From Aeromicrobium sp. PE09-221 (GTDB lineage: Bacteria; Actinomycetota; Actinomycetes; Propionibacteriales; Nocardioidaceae): 64,000 nucleotides of DNA. Location of the stretch: positions 1-64,000 of the forward strand of contig NZ_MIJB01000014.1 of NCBI RefSeq assembly GCF_002174305.1, written 5' to 3'. The first letter of the stretch is position 1, and each line of letters begins with the position of its first letter. Made by a program: the position numbers and the translations under genes. Positions 1 to 8,127 of the stretch are shown one piece after another. The notes below the pieces were generated by a model. That model worked only from the letters and a program-made list of their open reading frames with translations, was not told where the DNA came from and made no database searches.

Positions 1-158
1 CCAGGGAGGGGGGGGCGGCGCGGGGTCGGTCTACGCGGCGGGGCCGTCGTGGTGGCCCGGTGGGGGTGTGGGGCGGCCGGCCACGTGGAGGGCGAGAATG
101 TGGACTGCCCGATCGGCGGCGAGGAGCAGTGCCGGCGGCGGACCCCCGGGGCGGGCGG

Positions 159-1922
159 TCAGGGCGCCAGGGATAGGCTCGGTGCCACTGGGGCATTGGC
201 GCAGTTGGTAGCGCGCTTCGTTCGCATGGAAGAGGTCAGGGGTTCGAATCCCCTATGCTCCACCCGGCGCACAAGGTTCAAACACTGGCCCGTAGAGATA
301 CGGGCCGGGGTTTGGACCTTGTGTGATTTCTCTGCCCAAGTGAGTGCGTTGCCGTTGAGTTCGGGGTCGACCAAGACCTCGTAGGCGCGAGCGTGCTCGG
401 GCCGCAGGGTGTTGTCCTCGTCGATGTAGATCTTGGTGAAGAGCGCCTGGTTGCACAGCCGGCGGTTGGTGTCGTCGCAGCGGGAGTAGATCGCGGCGCA
501 GTTCTCCAGTAGGTCGAGTGCCTCATCGAGGTGTTTGCGGGCCTCGGCGTAGTCGCGGTGCTGGGCGTCGAGCTGGTGGTTGATCTGGTCGAGTTCTGTC
601 GAGATCCGGTCCTGCTCGCTCTTGAGGACGTTGAGCGGGACGGCTCCGGCGTAGTGCGCTCGCATGAGGGTCTTCTGTTCGTGTTCCAACTCGTCTCGTC
701 GGCTGGTAAGTTCCTTGAGGTTTGCTGTCTCGGTCGCCATGAGGTGGTCGAACTCGTGGTGGAGCATTCCGGCCAGTGCTTCGCGCCGGGTGGCGGTGAT
801 CTGCACGCGGTCGTAGTAGGTCTCGACCAGGTGCTCGACGTCGCTGATGAGGATGGACTGGCGGGTGCAGTCGGTGCGCTTGGAGTGACGGCCCGAGCAG
901 ACGAAGTAGGGGTAGATGTTGCCGGTCTTGTTTCTGGCGTTGGAGACCACGAGCCGTGATCCGCAGGCTCCGCAGAAGACCGTGCCTTTGAGGTAGTGAT
1001 CGTGGACCTGGGTGGCCTCGACCGCGTACTTGTGGGCAGTCAGGACGGACTGGACCTGATACCAGACCTCGGCGGGCACGAGTGGTTGGTGCGCTCCCTT
1101 GTGTCGCACGCCGCGATAGATCACGTCGCCCTTGTAGTAGGGGTTGGTGAGCATCCGGTGGACCGATGAGATCGCAAGCGGCTTCGAGGCCCGCTTCGGC
1201 GTGGGCGCCGTCACCAGTCCACGGTCGATGAGTGCCGCGTGGAGTTGTGTGACGGTCCAGTCGCCGGAGGCGTATGCCTTGAACGCCCACTCGACCAACG
1301 GCGCGCGTTCAGGGTCGAGCTCGACGGTTCGCAGTTCACGCCCGACCTCATCGAACACGCGGATGTTCTTGTAGCCAATGGGAGCCTTGCCGTTCGTGCC
1401 TCCGTTTGCGGCCTTCTGGCCCATGCCCTTGGCGACCTCGGTGGCGAGGTTGCGGGAGTAGAACTCCGCGATGGTCGACATGATGCCGTGCAGCAGCATC
1501 CCGGAGGGCGTCTCGTCGATGTTCTCGGTGGCGGACACCAGCATCACTCCGGCCTCTTTGAGGGCCAGGTGGATGGCGACGTCATCGGCGCGGTTTCGGG
1601 CGAGCCGGTCGACCTTGTTGACGATGCAGTAGGAGACGCGGCTCTCCTTGACGTACTCGATCATCCGCATGAGTTCGGGGCGGTCCGCTTTGCGGGCCGA
1701 CTCGCCTGCGTCGACGAACTCGGCAACGATGACCGCTCCGAGCTGCTCGGCCTTGCGGAGGTTGCCTTCGCGCTGGGCGGGGATCGAGAAGCCTTCGTCC
1801 ATCCCGCCCTTCTCGGCCTGTTCCCGCGTGGAGACGCGGAGGTAGGAGACGGCGAGGGCTGTGCCGGGCAGGGCGCTTGGGCTGGTGGCCTCGGTGGGTT
1901 TTACGAACAGTTCGGTGCTCAT
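159..1922 (-). CDS. Large serine recombinase (site-specific integrase)
   Basis: This 587-aa protein is the likely integrase/excisionase of the element. The N-terminal resolvase domain has the nucleophile Ser31 in YLRVSTREQ and the downstream KVDRLAR motif. A recombinase domain follows at about residues 175-290. A zinc ribbon uses Cys317, Cys320, Cys342 and Cys352, and a charged coiled coil lies at about 395-480. The last part is unusual: residues about 534-551 are encoded by the inverted repeat next to the tRNA, and about 554-578 by the antisense strand of tRNA-Ala. The C-terminus therefore depends on the integration junction and would differ in the excised form. The ATG at 1922 starts just before the resolvase domain. 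Confidence 0.93.
   Translation of the reverse strand: MSTELFVKPTEATSPSALPGTALAVSYLRVSTREQAEKGGMDEGFSIPAQREGNLRKAEQLGAVIVAEFVDAGESARKADRPELMRMIEYVKESRVSYCIVNKVDRLARNRADDVAIHLALKEAGVMLVSATENIDETPSGMLLHGIMSTIAEFYSRNLATEVAKGMGQKAANGGTNGKAPIGYKNIRVFDEVGRELRTVELDPERAPLVEWAFKAYASGDWTVTQLHAALIDRGLVTAPTPKRASKPLAISSVHRMLTNPYYKGDVIYRGVRHKGAHQPLVPAEVWYQVQSVLTAHKYAVEATQVHDHYLKGTVFCGACGSRLVVSNARNKTGNIYPYFVCSGRHSKRTDCTRQSILISDVEHLVETYYDRVQITATRREALAGMLHHEFDHLMATETANLKELTSRRDELEHEQKTLMRAHYAGAVPLNVLKSEQDRISTELDQINHQLDAQHRDYAEARKHLDEALDLLENCAAIYSRCDDTNRRLCNQALFTKIYIDEDNTLRPEHARAYEVLVDPELNGNALTWAEKSHKVQTPARISTGQCLNLVRRVEHRGFEPLTSSMRTKRATNCANAPVAPSLSLAP
190..262 (+). tRNA. tRNA-Ala (anticodon CGC)
   Basis: The sequence folds as a 73-nt cloverleaf. 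The acceptor stem GGGGCAT/ATGCTCC carries the G3-U70 wobble that identifies alanine tRNAs. The D stem is GCGC/GCGC, the anticodon loop TTCGCAT gives anticodon CGC, and the T stem is AGGGG/CCCCT around TTCGAAT. The discriminator base is A262 and CCA is not encoded. The bottom anticodon pair (31-39) is G-G, a small oddity. The gene marks the chromosomal side of an integration site: the element begins immediately 3' of it. Confidence 0.95.
270..323. repeat. 25-bp imperfect inverted repeat beside the tRNA
   Basis: The arms are 270-294 and 299-323 with a GAGA loop, and 22 of 25 positions pair. The outer part is CACAAGGT/ACCTTGTG and the inner part GGCCCGTA/TACGGGCC. It lies 7 nt beyond the tRNA, inside the recombinase reading frame. 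It could be the dyad arm of an attachment site or a bidirectional terminator insulating the tRNA from the element; the sequence does not decide between these. Confidence 0.75.
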
Positions 1923-1928
1923 GGTGGC

Positions 1929-2011
1929 GGCTCTTTCAGTGCGGGTTGCTGATGCTTCCCACCCGCAGACGCGACCGATTGGTCGCTGGCGATGCTGTTT
2001 GTGAAAGAGCC
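1929..2011. promoter_or_regulatory. Inverted arms and palindrome upstream of the recombinase
   Basis: GGCTCTTTCA (1929-1938) is repeated in inverse as TGAAAGAGCC (2002-2011). Between them is a GCGACC-GATT-GGTCGC palindrome (1971-1986). The arrangement sits just upstream of the recombinase start and may be an operator pair or a recombination-directionality site. No -10/-35 hexamers are clear. The rest of 1923-2120 shows nothing else I can support. Confidence 0.4.
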
Positions 2012-2120
2012 TGATGGCTGTAGAGAACGACCGTGAGGTCGAAGTTCGCTTGCCCGCCGACGGCGAGGTTTAGGGCCACAACACCACGCTTCCGCGCGTG
2101 GTACGACTTCATTCTAGTGC

Positions 2121-2345
2121 TCAGGCCGACAGTTTGGCCGGAGCCGTCGGCGTCGGGTCGCGGTAGGTCTCGGGTGCCTGCGCCGCAAGCTGCGCGGCAC
2201 GGGTGGCTCCGGTCTCACGGAGCGTGAGGCGGATCAGCACCTCGCACAGCTTGTGCAGGTCAGGACCGTCACGGTGGACGGCTCGGGCCGACAGTCGCCG
2301 TTCCTCAAAGGGACGTCGGTCGGTCTTCTTCGTGTACGCGCTCAT
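2121..2345 (-). CDS. Hypothetical 74-aa protein
   Basis: This is a small, charged, mainly helical protein with no family I recognise. It has no signal peptide or membrane segment. The ATG at 2345 is preceded by a strong ribosome-binding site, AAGGAGGAGATACCG, which argues that it is really expressed. It lies between the recombinase and the methylase-helicase in the same direction and could be a small regulator of the element. A function cannot be assigned. Confidence 0.6.
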   Translation of the reverse strand: MSAYTKKTDRRPFEERRLSARAVHRDGPDLHKLCEVLIRLTLRETGATRAAQLAAQAPETYRDPTPTAPAKLSA

Positions 2346-2406
2346 CGGTATCTCCTCCTTGGTTGGTGCGGGTTCTTCTGGTGGATAGGTGCGTCAGAGC
2401 ACCCGG

Positions 2407-5400
2407 TCACAGGCTGGGCGGCTCGTAGGCCGGACTGCTCTGGCGTGGGCTTGGAGACAGGCGCTGGTCGTCCTCGTGTTCGGCGTTGGCGCGAGGGAGG
2501 ACGCGCTTGATCGGAGGTACGTAGTCGCGGAGCGTCTGGACGGTTACCGGTGCTGGCGCTTGCGTCGGGGTCGCGGGTGTCTCGCGGTTCTCTTCTTGCA
2601 TGGCGGCCAAGGCGGTCTCGACGGTGGCGAGCTGCTTCTCGGCCTGGTCGAGTGCTTCGCCGCGCTTGAACGGCTGGCCGATGCGCTGGGCTGCTTCGGT
2701 CTTGGACCGCTCGGCTTTGTCGAGGTCTTCGTGGACGTGGGTGAGCAACGTCGGGATAGCGGACACGCGATTCTCGATGCGCTGGACAAGGCCGACTCCG
2801 CCGGCGAGGAACTCCCGCTGGGTCAGAGTGAAGGAGGAGCGTGGGATGCCCGCCAGGCTGGTAGTGACGTTGAGGACGCCCATCCCGGGGCTGGTCCTGA
2901 CTTCGATGTCGAAGCCGCTGATGTTGCCGATGACGCCGTACTCCTGCCCTCGGTAGGTGGGCATCCATTGGAGTCGATTGGCCTGCATCCAGCGTTCGAG
3001 TGCCCCAGCGGCGTCGGCCCGGGAGGTGTAGTTGCGGACGTCGAGGGTGATGCGGAAGCGGTCCCCGCTGGTGTCGGTGACCAGCGGTGCGGCTGCTTCG
3101 AGGGCGGCGATGTGCTCGGTGAACCGTGCGATGTCCTCCTCAGCACGGCGTTCGGTGTGGGTGAGCATGTTCTGGTTGCGCTCGTGGGCTCGTTGCAGGC
3201 GGCGGAGCTTGGCGACTTCGCTGGTCAGTGTGGAGTGCTCTAGCAGGAGTGGGTTGCCTGAGCTGAGTGCTTTGGCTTCGGCGGCCGAGAGTGCGCCGGG
3301 GTCGATTTCGTCGATTTCGCGGGAGTCGAGTCGGCCGCGCATGACCTGGGCGATGAAGGTGGCCTTGCGTTCGATGGTCTGCCACATGAAGGCGTCGAAG
3401 GATCGTTCGGTGACGAACCGGACGATGGCGATCTCCTCGTTCTGGTTGCCTTGCCGCAGGATGCGTCCGTCCCTTTGGGCGAGGTCGGCGGGACGCCAGG
3501 GGCAGTCCATGTGCCACAGCGCGACCGCGCGGGCCTGGACGTTGGTCCCGACTCCCATCTTCTCGGTCGAGCCGATGAGCACAGAGATGTGACCGGCTCT
3601 GGCTTGGGCGAACAGCCTTGCCTTCTCTGAGTCGTTGTTGGCTTCGTGCATGAATCGGATGCGCTCCCCGGGCACGCCGCGTTCGTTGAGTTGCAGGGCG
3701 AGCTCGTCGTAGGCGTTCCATCTGTCGGGGTTGGGCGTGCCGATGTCGCAGAACACCAGTTGCAGCGCGCCCTTGATCGGTGAGGGTTGGCCGGTGAGGG
3801 GGTCGAGGTACTCGTTGTCGCGGGTTCGTTCCCACACGGCGGCGATAGCGTCGGCGGCGACATCGACCTTGGTGGGACCGGACGGGCGTTCGGGCAGCAC
3901 CATGCGAATGTCGAGCGCGGCTTTGCGACCATCGGTGGAGATGGTGAGCATGTTGTCTTCCTCGGGACGGACCGCCTTGTTCGCCACGGCCTCGGCCCGT
4001 TCCCCGAGTAGTTCCACGAACCGTTCGAGTTCGGCGGTCGGCTCCACCGGGACCGTCTTGGCAGCCCGTTGGCCGTCGTCTCGCTCGGCGAGCGCCGGGA
4101 TGGGCAGGTCGAGGTCGGCGGCGGTCTTGACGTCGGCGAACACCGACCACATCCGCAGCATCTCGGGGACGTTCTGGAACTTGGCGAACCGCGTCTTGAG
4201 GCGGAACGCGCCGGTGGGTGACATCTCCATCTGGGTGACGGTCTGCCCGAACGTTGCGGCCCAGGCATCGAAGGAGCCGATGCCGGCGGCGTCGAGGAGG
4301 TCGGGTCGCAGGTAGCGCTGCATCACGAACGCCTCGGTCACACTGTTGGCGATCGGGGTCGCCGTCGCGCCGGTGACCACACGGGAGCGGCCCGAAGCGC
4401 GCAGGTACTCCAACTTCATGTGCAGGTCGGCGGCGCGTGCCGAGCCGTCGATGGCGGCGTCGCGGATGTTGGAGTCGGTGGCGAGGTTCTTGTAGAGGTG
4501 CAGCTCGTCGACGCAGAGGTAGTCGATACCGGTGTCCTCGAAGCACACGCCCTCGTCACGACCGGTGTCGATGCGGGACTCGATCTTGCTCTCGGTCTGG
4601 AGCAGCTTGCGCTGGATGCGCTTGACCGTCATCGCCTGCCCGGCCTCGGCGTTGTCCAACACCGACCGGAGCTGGTCGACCTGGGCACGCACATAGTCGT
4701 CCTGGGTGGCCTGACGCAGCGGAATCTTGGCGAACGCCGTCTGGGTCAAGATGATGCCGTCCCAATCGTTCGCTGCCGCCTTGGCGACGAACTCGCGGCG
4801 CTTCTCCGCCGACACATCTGAAGACGACGCGGCCAGCACACGGGCTTGCGGATAGATCTGCAACCACTCCCTGCTGAACTGCTCCAGCATGTGATTGGGG
4901 ACCACGATGACGGGCTTGTTCACCAGCCCCATACGCCGCATCTCCGAGACACCGATGATCATCTCGGCGGTCTTGCCCGCCCCGACCTCGTGGAACAGGC
5001 CGGCCGAGGGCTCGGCGATCATCCGGGCCACCGCTGCCCGTTGGTGCTGACGCGGAGTGAACCCTTCGGCCACGCCGGGCAGGGTCAGATAGCTCCCGGC
5101 ATCGGTGTAGTCACGCAGCACGATGGAGTTGAAACGCCGGTTGTATTCCTCGACCAAGCCGCGTGCGCGTTCGGGCTCCTCCCACACCCACTCTGCGAAC
5201 CGCTCCGACAGGGCGTCGGCCTTCTCCTGAGCCGCTGTCGTCTCGACCGGGTTCAGGACACGGCGCTTGCGGCCGTCGATGTCCTCGAACTCGTCGTGGA
5301 CCAGCACCGCCCGCTGCTCCATCACCGCTTGGGCGGTATCAGGGGCTGGACGGCGGACGGTGCCCCACTCGCTCGTGGACAGCAGGCCGCCGCGTCCGCC

Positions 5401-7182
5401 ACGGACCTCCCACATGCCCGGCAGAGGGTTCTCCACCTTCACGTCCTCGACCCGCAGCAGTTCGTTGAGGAACGCCTGGTGGACCTCGGCGCTGATCCAC
5501 ACCGCGCCGAGCTTCGCGGTGATCTCGTCTGCACCCAGGGTGGGTGGCATCACCGCCTCAAGCGCCTGCACGTTGACCTCGAAGTCTGGCTCCTCCTTCG
5601 CCGCCGTGCGGGCTTGGTCGAGCTTGGTTCGCACGTCACCCGAGAGGTACTCCGGTGTATGGATCAGTTCCTTGCTGTCGGGGTCGGTGAAGACCAGCCC
5701 GGCCAGTGCCTCACGGGCCTCGTCCTGGTCCAGTCCGAGGAGGTCGGAGATCATCGGCAGGTCGACGCCGCCGGTCTTGTCCAGGCTGACGGCGATGGCA
5801 TCTGCTGGGGTGTCGACCCCTTGGATCTCGGGACGCGGTGCGACGACGCGGCGGCTCATGATCGCGGCAGGGGTGGCGACCTGTTCCACGTCGTCGAACT
5901 GCTCCAGCGCAAGCACCAAGGCACCGAACGGGTCGGTCCGCAGCAGCCGGATCGCCGGGGGGACGATGCGCGCGTAGGTGTCCTCACCGTTCTCGTCCAT
6001 CCGGCCGGTGCGTCGCAGAGTGAATCTGTTGATGGGTCCCCACCGACCGACGTACTTGCGGTAGTCGTGACTCAGCGTGGCGCGGGCGGCGGTGATCTCC
6101 TCGGTGTCTTCAGCGGTTGCGCCTTCCAGCGTCAGCAGGTGGGAGGCTTGGTCACGCAGTCCCAGCAGGGCACGCAACTCGCTGGCGGCGTTCTTGGGCA
6201 CCTTGACCGGCTCCAACAGTCCATCGGCGACGGTGGCGAAGGTGCCGTCGGATTGGGCGACGAGGCTGCCCGCCCACAGGTCTTCGGCCGCCACAGCACC
6301 TGTCACCGGATGGCCCGGACCCTTCACCCCGGTCACGAGTTCAGGGGCGGTCATGGTCAGGTCGTTGCGTCGGGCCGTGAAGGTGATCTGGTCGAGGGCT
6401 TGGGCGAGGTCGTCCTCCAGGCTGTCGAGGCTCCCGGTGACTCGCAGCATCGGAGCGCCGTAGGTCCCGGTCCCGGTGCTCACTTCGCCGAGCATGTGGT
6501 CTGGACGGGTATCGAAGTAGGTGTTGATCTTGATCTCGTCGTTCCCGATCTGAACCGGGACCACGTTCTCCCACTCCGGTGCCCGCACGGGTTCGCCTGG
6601 CAGCCGTCGGCGGAACAGCAGCAGGTCGGTCAGCACCGTGGTGCCGGCGGCACGCTGGAACGCGCCGTTCGGCAGCCTGACCGCGCCGAGCAGGTCGGCC
6701 ATCTCTGCCATCGCACGGCGGGCACCGGGGTTCTGGGAGTCCATCGTGTAGTGGCTCGTCAGCACCGCGACCAAACCGCCGGGACGAGTCAGAGCGAGGG
6801 ACTTGATGATGAAGTGGTTGTGCATGGAGTGCCGTCCGGCACCGTGGCCGGGATTGTGAACCGGGTCGTGGAGCTTCACGTCCGAGAACGGGACGTTGCC
6901 GATCGCGGCATCGAACGTGCCGGTGCGGATGCGGGTGTCGGCGAACGACTCGGTGCGCACCTGGGCGTTCGGGTACAGGGCACGGCTGATCGCAGCGGTC
7001 AGCGGGTCCAGCTCGACACCGGTCATCTGCGCTCCGGCCGGCGCCATGCCGATGAAGGTGCCCGCGCCGCTGCCGGGCTCCAGCACGGTCCCGGTGGTGA
7101 AACCCAGAGAGCTGAGTGCCCGCCACATCTGCCGTACCACCAGCGGGTCGGTGTAGTGCGCGTTCAAGGTGGTGCTCTCTCT
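2407..7182 (-). CDS. Methylase-helicase, main body (DarB-like; separated from its N-terminus by a frameshift)
   Basis: About 1,590 residues. An N6-adenine methyltransferase domain comes first, with the SAM site EPGSGAGTF and a motif IV variant GNVPFSDV. A SNF2/superfamily 2 helicase follows with Walker A HEVGAGKTAEM (about residue 730), a DEAH-like VDELH (about 890) and motif VI QRDGRILRQGNQ (about 1240). A coiled-coil tail ends the protein. The layout recalls phage P1 DarB and the giant methylase-helicases of conjugative elements, which are thought to protect incoming DNA or act in its processing. No nuclease domain is visible. The conserved start lies in another frame upstream (7164-8117); the switch falls at a (CT)4 repeat, 7175-7182, where removing one CT unit joins the two frames. 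Confidence 0.85.
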   Translation of the reverse strand, partial: RESTTLNAHYTDPLVVRQMWRALSSLGFTTGTVLEPGSGAGTFIGMAPAGAQMTGVELDPLTAAISRALYPNAQVRTESFADTRIRTGTFDAAIGNVPFSDVKLHDPVHNPGHGAGRHSMHNHFIIKSLALTRPGGLVAVLTSHYTMDSQNPGARRAMAEMADLLGAVRLPNGAFQRAAGTTVLTDLLLFRRRLPGEPVRAPEWENVVPVQIGNDEIKINTYFDTRPDHMLGEVSTGTGTYGAPMLRVTGSLDSLEDDLAQALDQITFTARRNDLTMTAPELVTGVKGPGHPVTGAVAAEDLWAGSLVAQSDGTFATVADGLLEPVKVPKNAASELRALLGLRDQASHLLTLEGATAEDTEEITAARATLSHDYRKYVGRWGPINRFTLRRTGRMDENGEDTYARIVPPAIRLLRTDPFGALVLALEQFDDVEQVATPAAIMSRRVVAPRPEIQGVDTPADAIAVSLDKTGGVDLPMISDLLGLDQDEAREALAGLVFTDPDSKELIHTPEYLSGDVRTKLDQARTAAKEEPDFEVNVQALEAVMPPTLGADEITAKLGAVWISAEVHQAFLNELLRVEDVKVENPLPGMWEVRGGRGGLLSTSEWGTVRRPAPDTAQAVMEQRAVLVHDEFEDIDGRKRRVLNPVETTAAQEKADALSERFAEWVWEEPERARGLVEEYNRRFNSIVLRDYTDAGSYLTLPGVAEGFTPRQHQRAAVARMIAEPSAGLFHEVGAGKTAEMIIGVSEMRRMGLVNKPVIVVPNHMLEQFSREWLQIYPQARVLAASSSDVSAEKRREFVAKAAANDWDGIILTQTAFAKIPLRQATQDDYVRAQVDQLRSVLDNAEAGQAMTVKRIQRKLLQTESKIESRIDTGRDEGVCFEDTGIDYLCVDELHLYKNLATDSNIRDAAIDGSARAADLHMKLEYLRASGRSRVVTGATATPIANSVTEAFVMQRYLRPDLLDAAGIGSFDAWAATFGQTVTQMEMSPTGAFRLKTRFAKFQNVPEMLRMWSVFADVKTAADLDLPIPALAERDDGQRAAKTVPVEPTAELERFVELLGERAEAVANKAVRPEEDNMLTISTDGRKAALDIRMVLPERPSGPTKVDVAADAIAAVWERTRDNEYLDPLTGQPSPIKGALQLVFCDIGTPNPDRWNAYDELALQLNERGVPGERIRFMHEANNDSEKARLFAQARAGHISVLIGSTEKMGVGTNVQARAVALWHMDCPWRPADLAQRDGRILRQGNQNEEIAIVRFVTERSFDAFMWQTIERKATFIAQVMRGRLDSREIDEIDPGALSAAEAKALSSGNPLLLEHSTLTSEVAKLRRLQRAHERNQNMLTHTERRAEEDIARFTEHIAALEAAAPLVTDTSGDRFRITLDVRNYTSRADAAGALERWMQANRLQWMPTYRGQEYGVIGNISGFDIEVRTSPGMGVLNVTTSLAGIPRSSFTLTQREFLAGGVGLVQRIENRVSAIPTLLTHVHEDLDKAERSKTEAAQRIGQPFKRGEALDQAEKQLATVETALAAMQEENRETPATPTQAPAPVTVQTLRDYVPPIKRVLPRANAEHEDDQRLSPSPRQSSPAYEPPSL

Positions 7183-8117
7183 GCCGCCGACCACTCCTGG
7201 TCGGTGAGCAGTCCACGCAGCTCGTGGTGTTCGGAGGCCCAGTTCTCCTTGCTCGGGTCGAACACATCGGCCACCGCGCCCCAACTCGACCAGCGGGCCA
7301 GCGTCTGCTGTTCCTCGGCGCTCGCCGGTCGCTGCTCGTCGGTCAGGGTCCGCAGGAGGCGGATCGCCTCGATGTTCGCGGCGTAGCGGGCCTTGGCACC
7401 CGACGGTGCGAGGTCGTCCTGACTGGTCGGGACGAAACTCGGGGCGGGGGTGGGGTCTAGCGGACTTCGCGCAAGAACCGGAGCGTGGCTGCCTCGGCCA
7501 TCGTTGCCTGGTTCTCGGCGACGAACTTCCGGGGAATCGGCGCCGCCACCAAAGAGGTCAAGAACTCCGGCGTCACCGCCCAGGTCTTCGCCTTGTCCTC
7601 GAGTTCCGCTGTCGAACCCATCAGGTCCGGGCAGTCCTGAATCCGCTCCGCCCAAGAGATCAGTGCCTCGTCGGAGGGGCGGGTCTGCTCCCATTCCTCC
7701 CGGGCCTCGGCCAAGGTCAACTCCGGTGCCGGTGTCCACACCAGTTGCGCCATCACGACCTCCTCCGCTGTCCGGGTCGCCGTCTGGAGTCGGGCGACCT
7801 TCTGGCTGTAAGTCTCCCTCGCCGGGTCCGGTCCAGCCAACAGGCGCGCCAGATCGCTCACTTGTGCCTGCACCTGCTCGCCCAGGTCCGTGAAGAACGC
7901 CACCGGGTCGTACAAGGCCCGCACCCGGCTCGGTGCCCAGCGTTGCCAGTGCGTCATCGCCAGTTGTGCGTACCGGTTCATCGACTCCATCGCCTTCCGT
8001 GTGCTCGACGAGCTCTGATGCCGATTCCTCGGCGGCCGATTCGGTAGCCGGTTCCTCGCCCCACAGGTCGAGGGTCAGTTGGCCCTCGGCGTCGTATCGC
8101 GTTCTTCCGCGCCCCAT
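7164..8117 (-). CDS. Methylase-helicase, N-terminal segment (frame ends at the frameshift)
   Basis: The last 90 residues (from FVPTSQDDLAPSGAKAR onward) are the conserved N-terminus of the methylase-helicase family. They stop at a TGA ten codons past the point where the downstream frame takes over. The first 40 codons (MGRGRTRYDAEGQLTLDLWG...) have good G/C third positions. The middle is Gly/Pro/Asp-rich, poorly biased and overlaps a better-biased ORF in another frame (7457-7990). I find no ATG, GTG or TTG close upstream of the conserved segment, so the helicase must start inside or before that overlapping gene. Confidence 0.55.
   Translation of the reverse strand: MGRGRTRYDAEGQLTLDLWGEEPATESAAEESASELVEHTEGDGVDEPVRTTGDDALATLGTEPGAGLVRPGGVLHGPGRAGAGTSERSGAPVGWTGPGEGDLQPEGRPTPDGDPDSGGGRDGATGVDTGTGVDLGRGPGGMGADPPLRRGTDLLGGADSGLPGPDGFDSGTRGQGEDLGGDAGVLDLFGGGADSPEVRRREPGNDGRGSHAPVLARSPLDPTPAPSFVPTSQDDLAPSGAKARYAANIEAIRLLRTLTDEQRPASAEEQQTLARWSSWGAVADVFDPSKENWASEHHELRGLLTDQEWSAAERAPP
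7457..7990 (-). CDS. Helical protein nested out of frame within the helicase 5' region
   Basis: This 177-aa protein starts MESMNRYAQLAMTHW. It is helix-rich, without membrane segments, and has strong G/C third-position bias, unlike the overlapping frame. An internal ATG (MNRYAQ) has GGAG just upstream; the first ATG has GGAAGG. Proteins beginning MNRYA... of similar length accompany mobile helicases in actinobacteria as far as I recall, but I cannot name a function. It ends with TAG at 7457-7459. The overlap with a second plausible reading frame over its full length makes this an overprinting candidate. Confidence 0.65.
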   Translation of the reverse strand: MESMNRYAQLAMTHWQRWAPSRVRALYDPVAFFTDLGEQVQAQVSDLARLLAGPDPARETYSQKVARLQTATRTAEEVVMAQLVWTPAPELTLAEAREEWEQTRPSDEALISWAERIQDCPDLMGSTAELEDKAKTWAVTPEFLTSLVAAPIPRKFVAENQATMAEAATLRFLREVR

Positions 8118-8127
8118 CGCCCGTCAC

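Noticed and set aside
1-158. A short open frame at the left edge (49-384, plus strand)
   Set aside because: It runs across the tRNA and inverted repeat, has no domain or ribosome-binding site, and the region looks like G-rich intergenic DNA upstream of the tRNA.
4846-7386. An 846-codon open frame on the plus strand
   Set aside because: It is the antisense shadow of the methylase-helicase gene. Its translation is low-complexity Gly/Arg/His-rich with no conserved domain, while the minus strand carries clear methyltransferase and helicase motifs.
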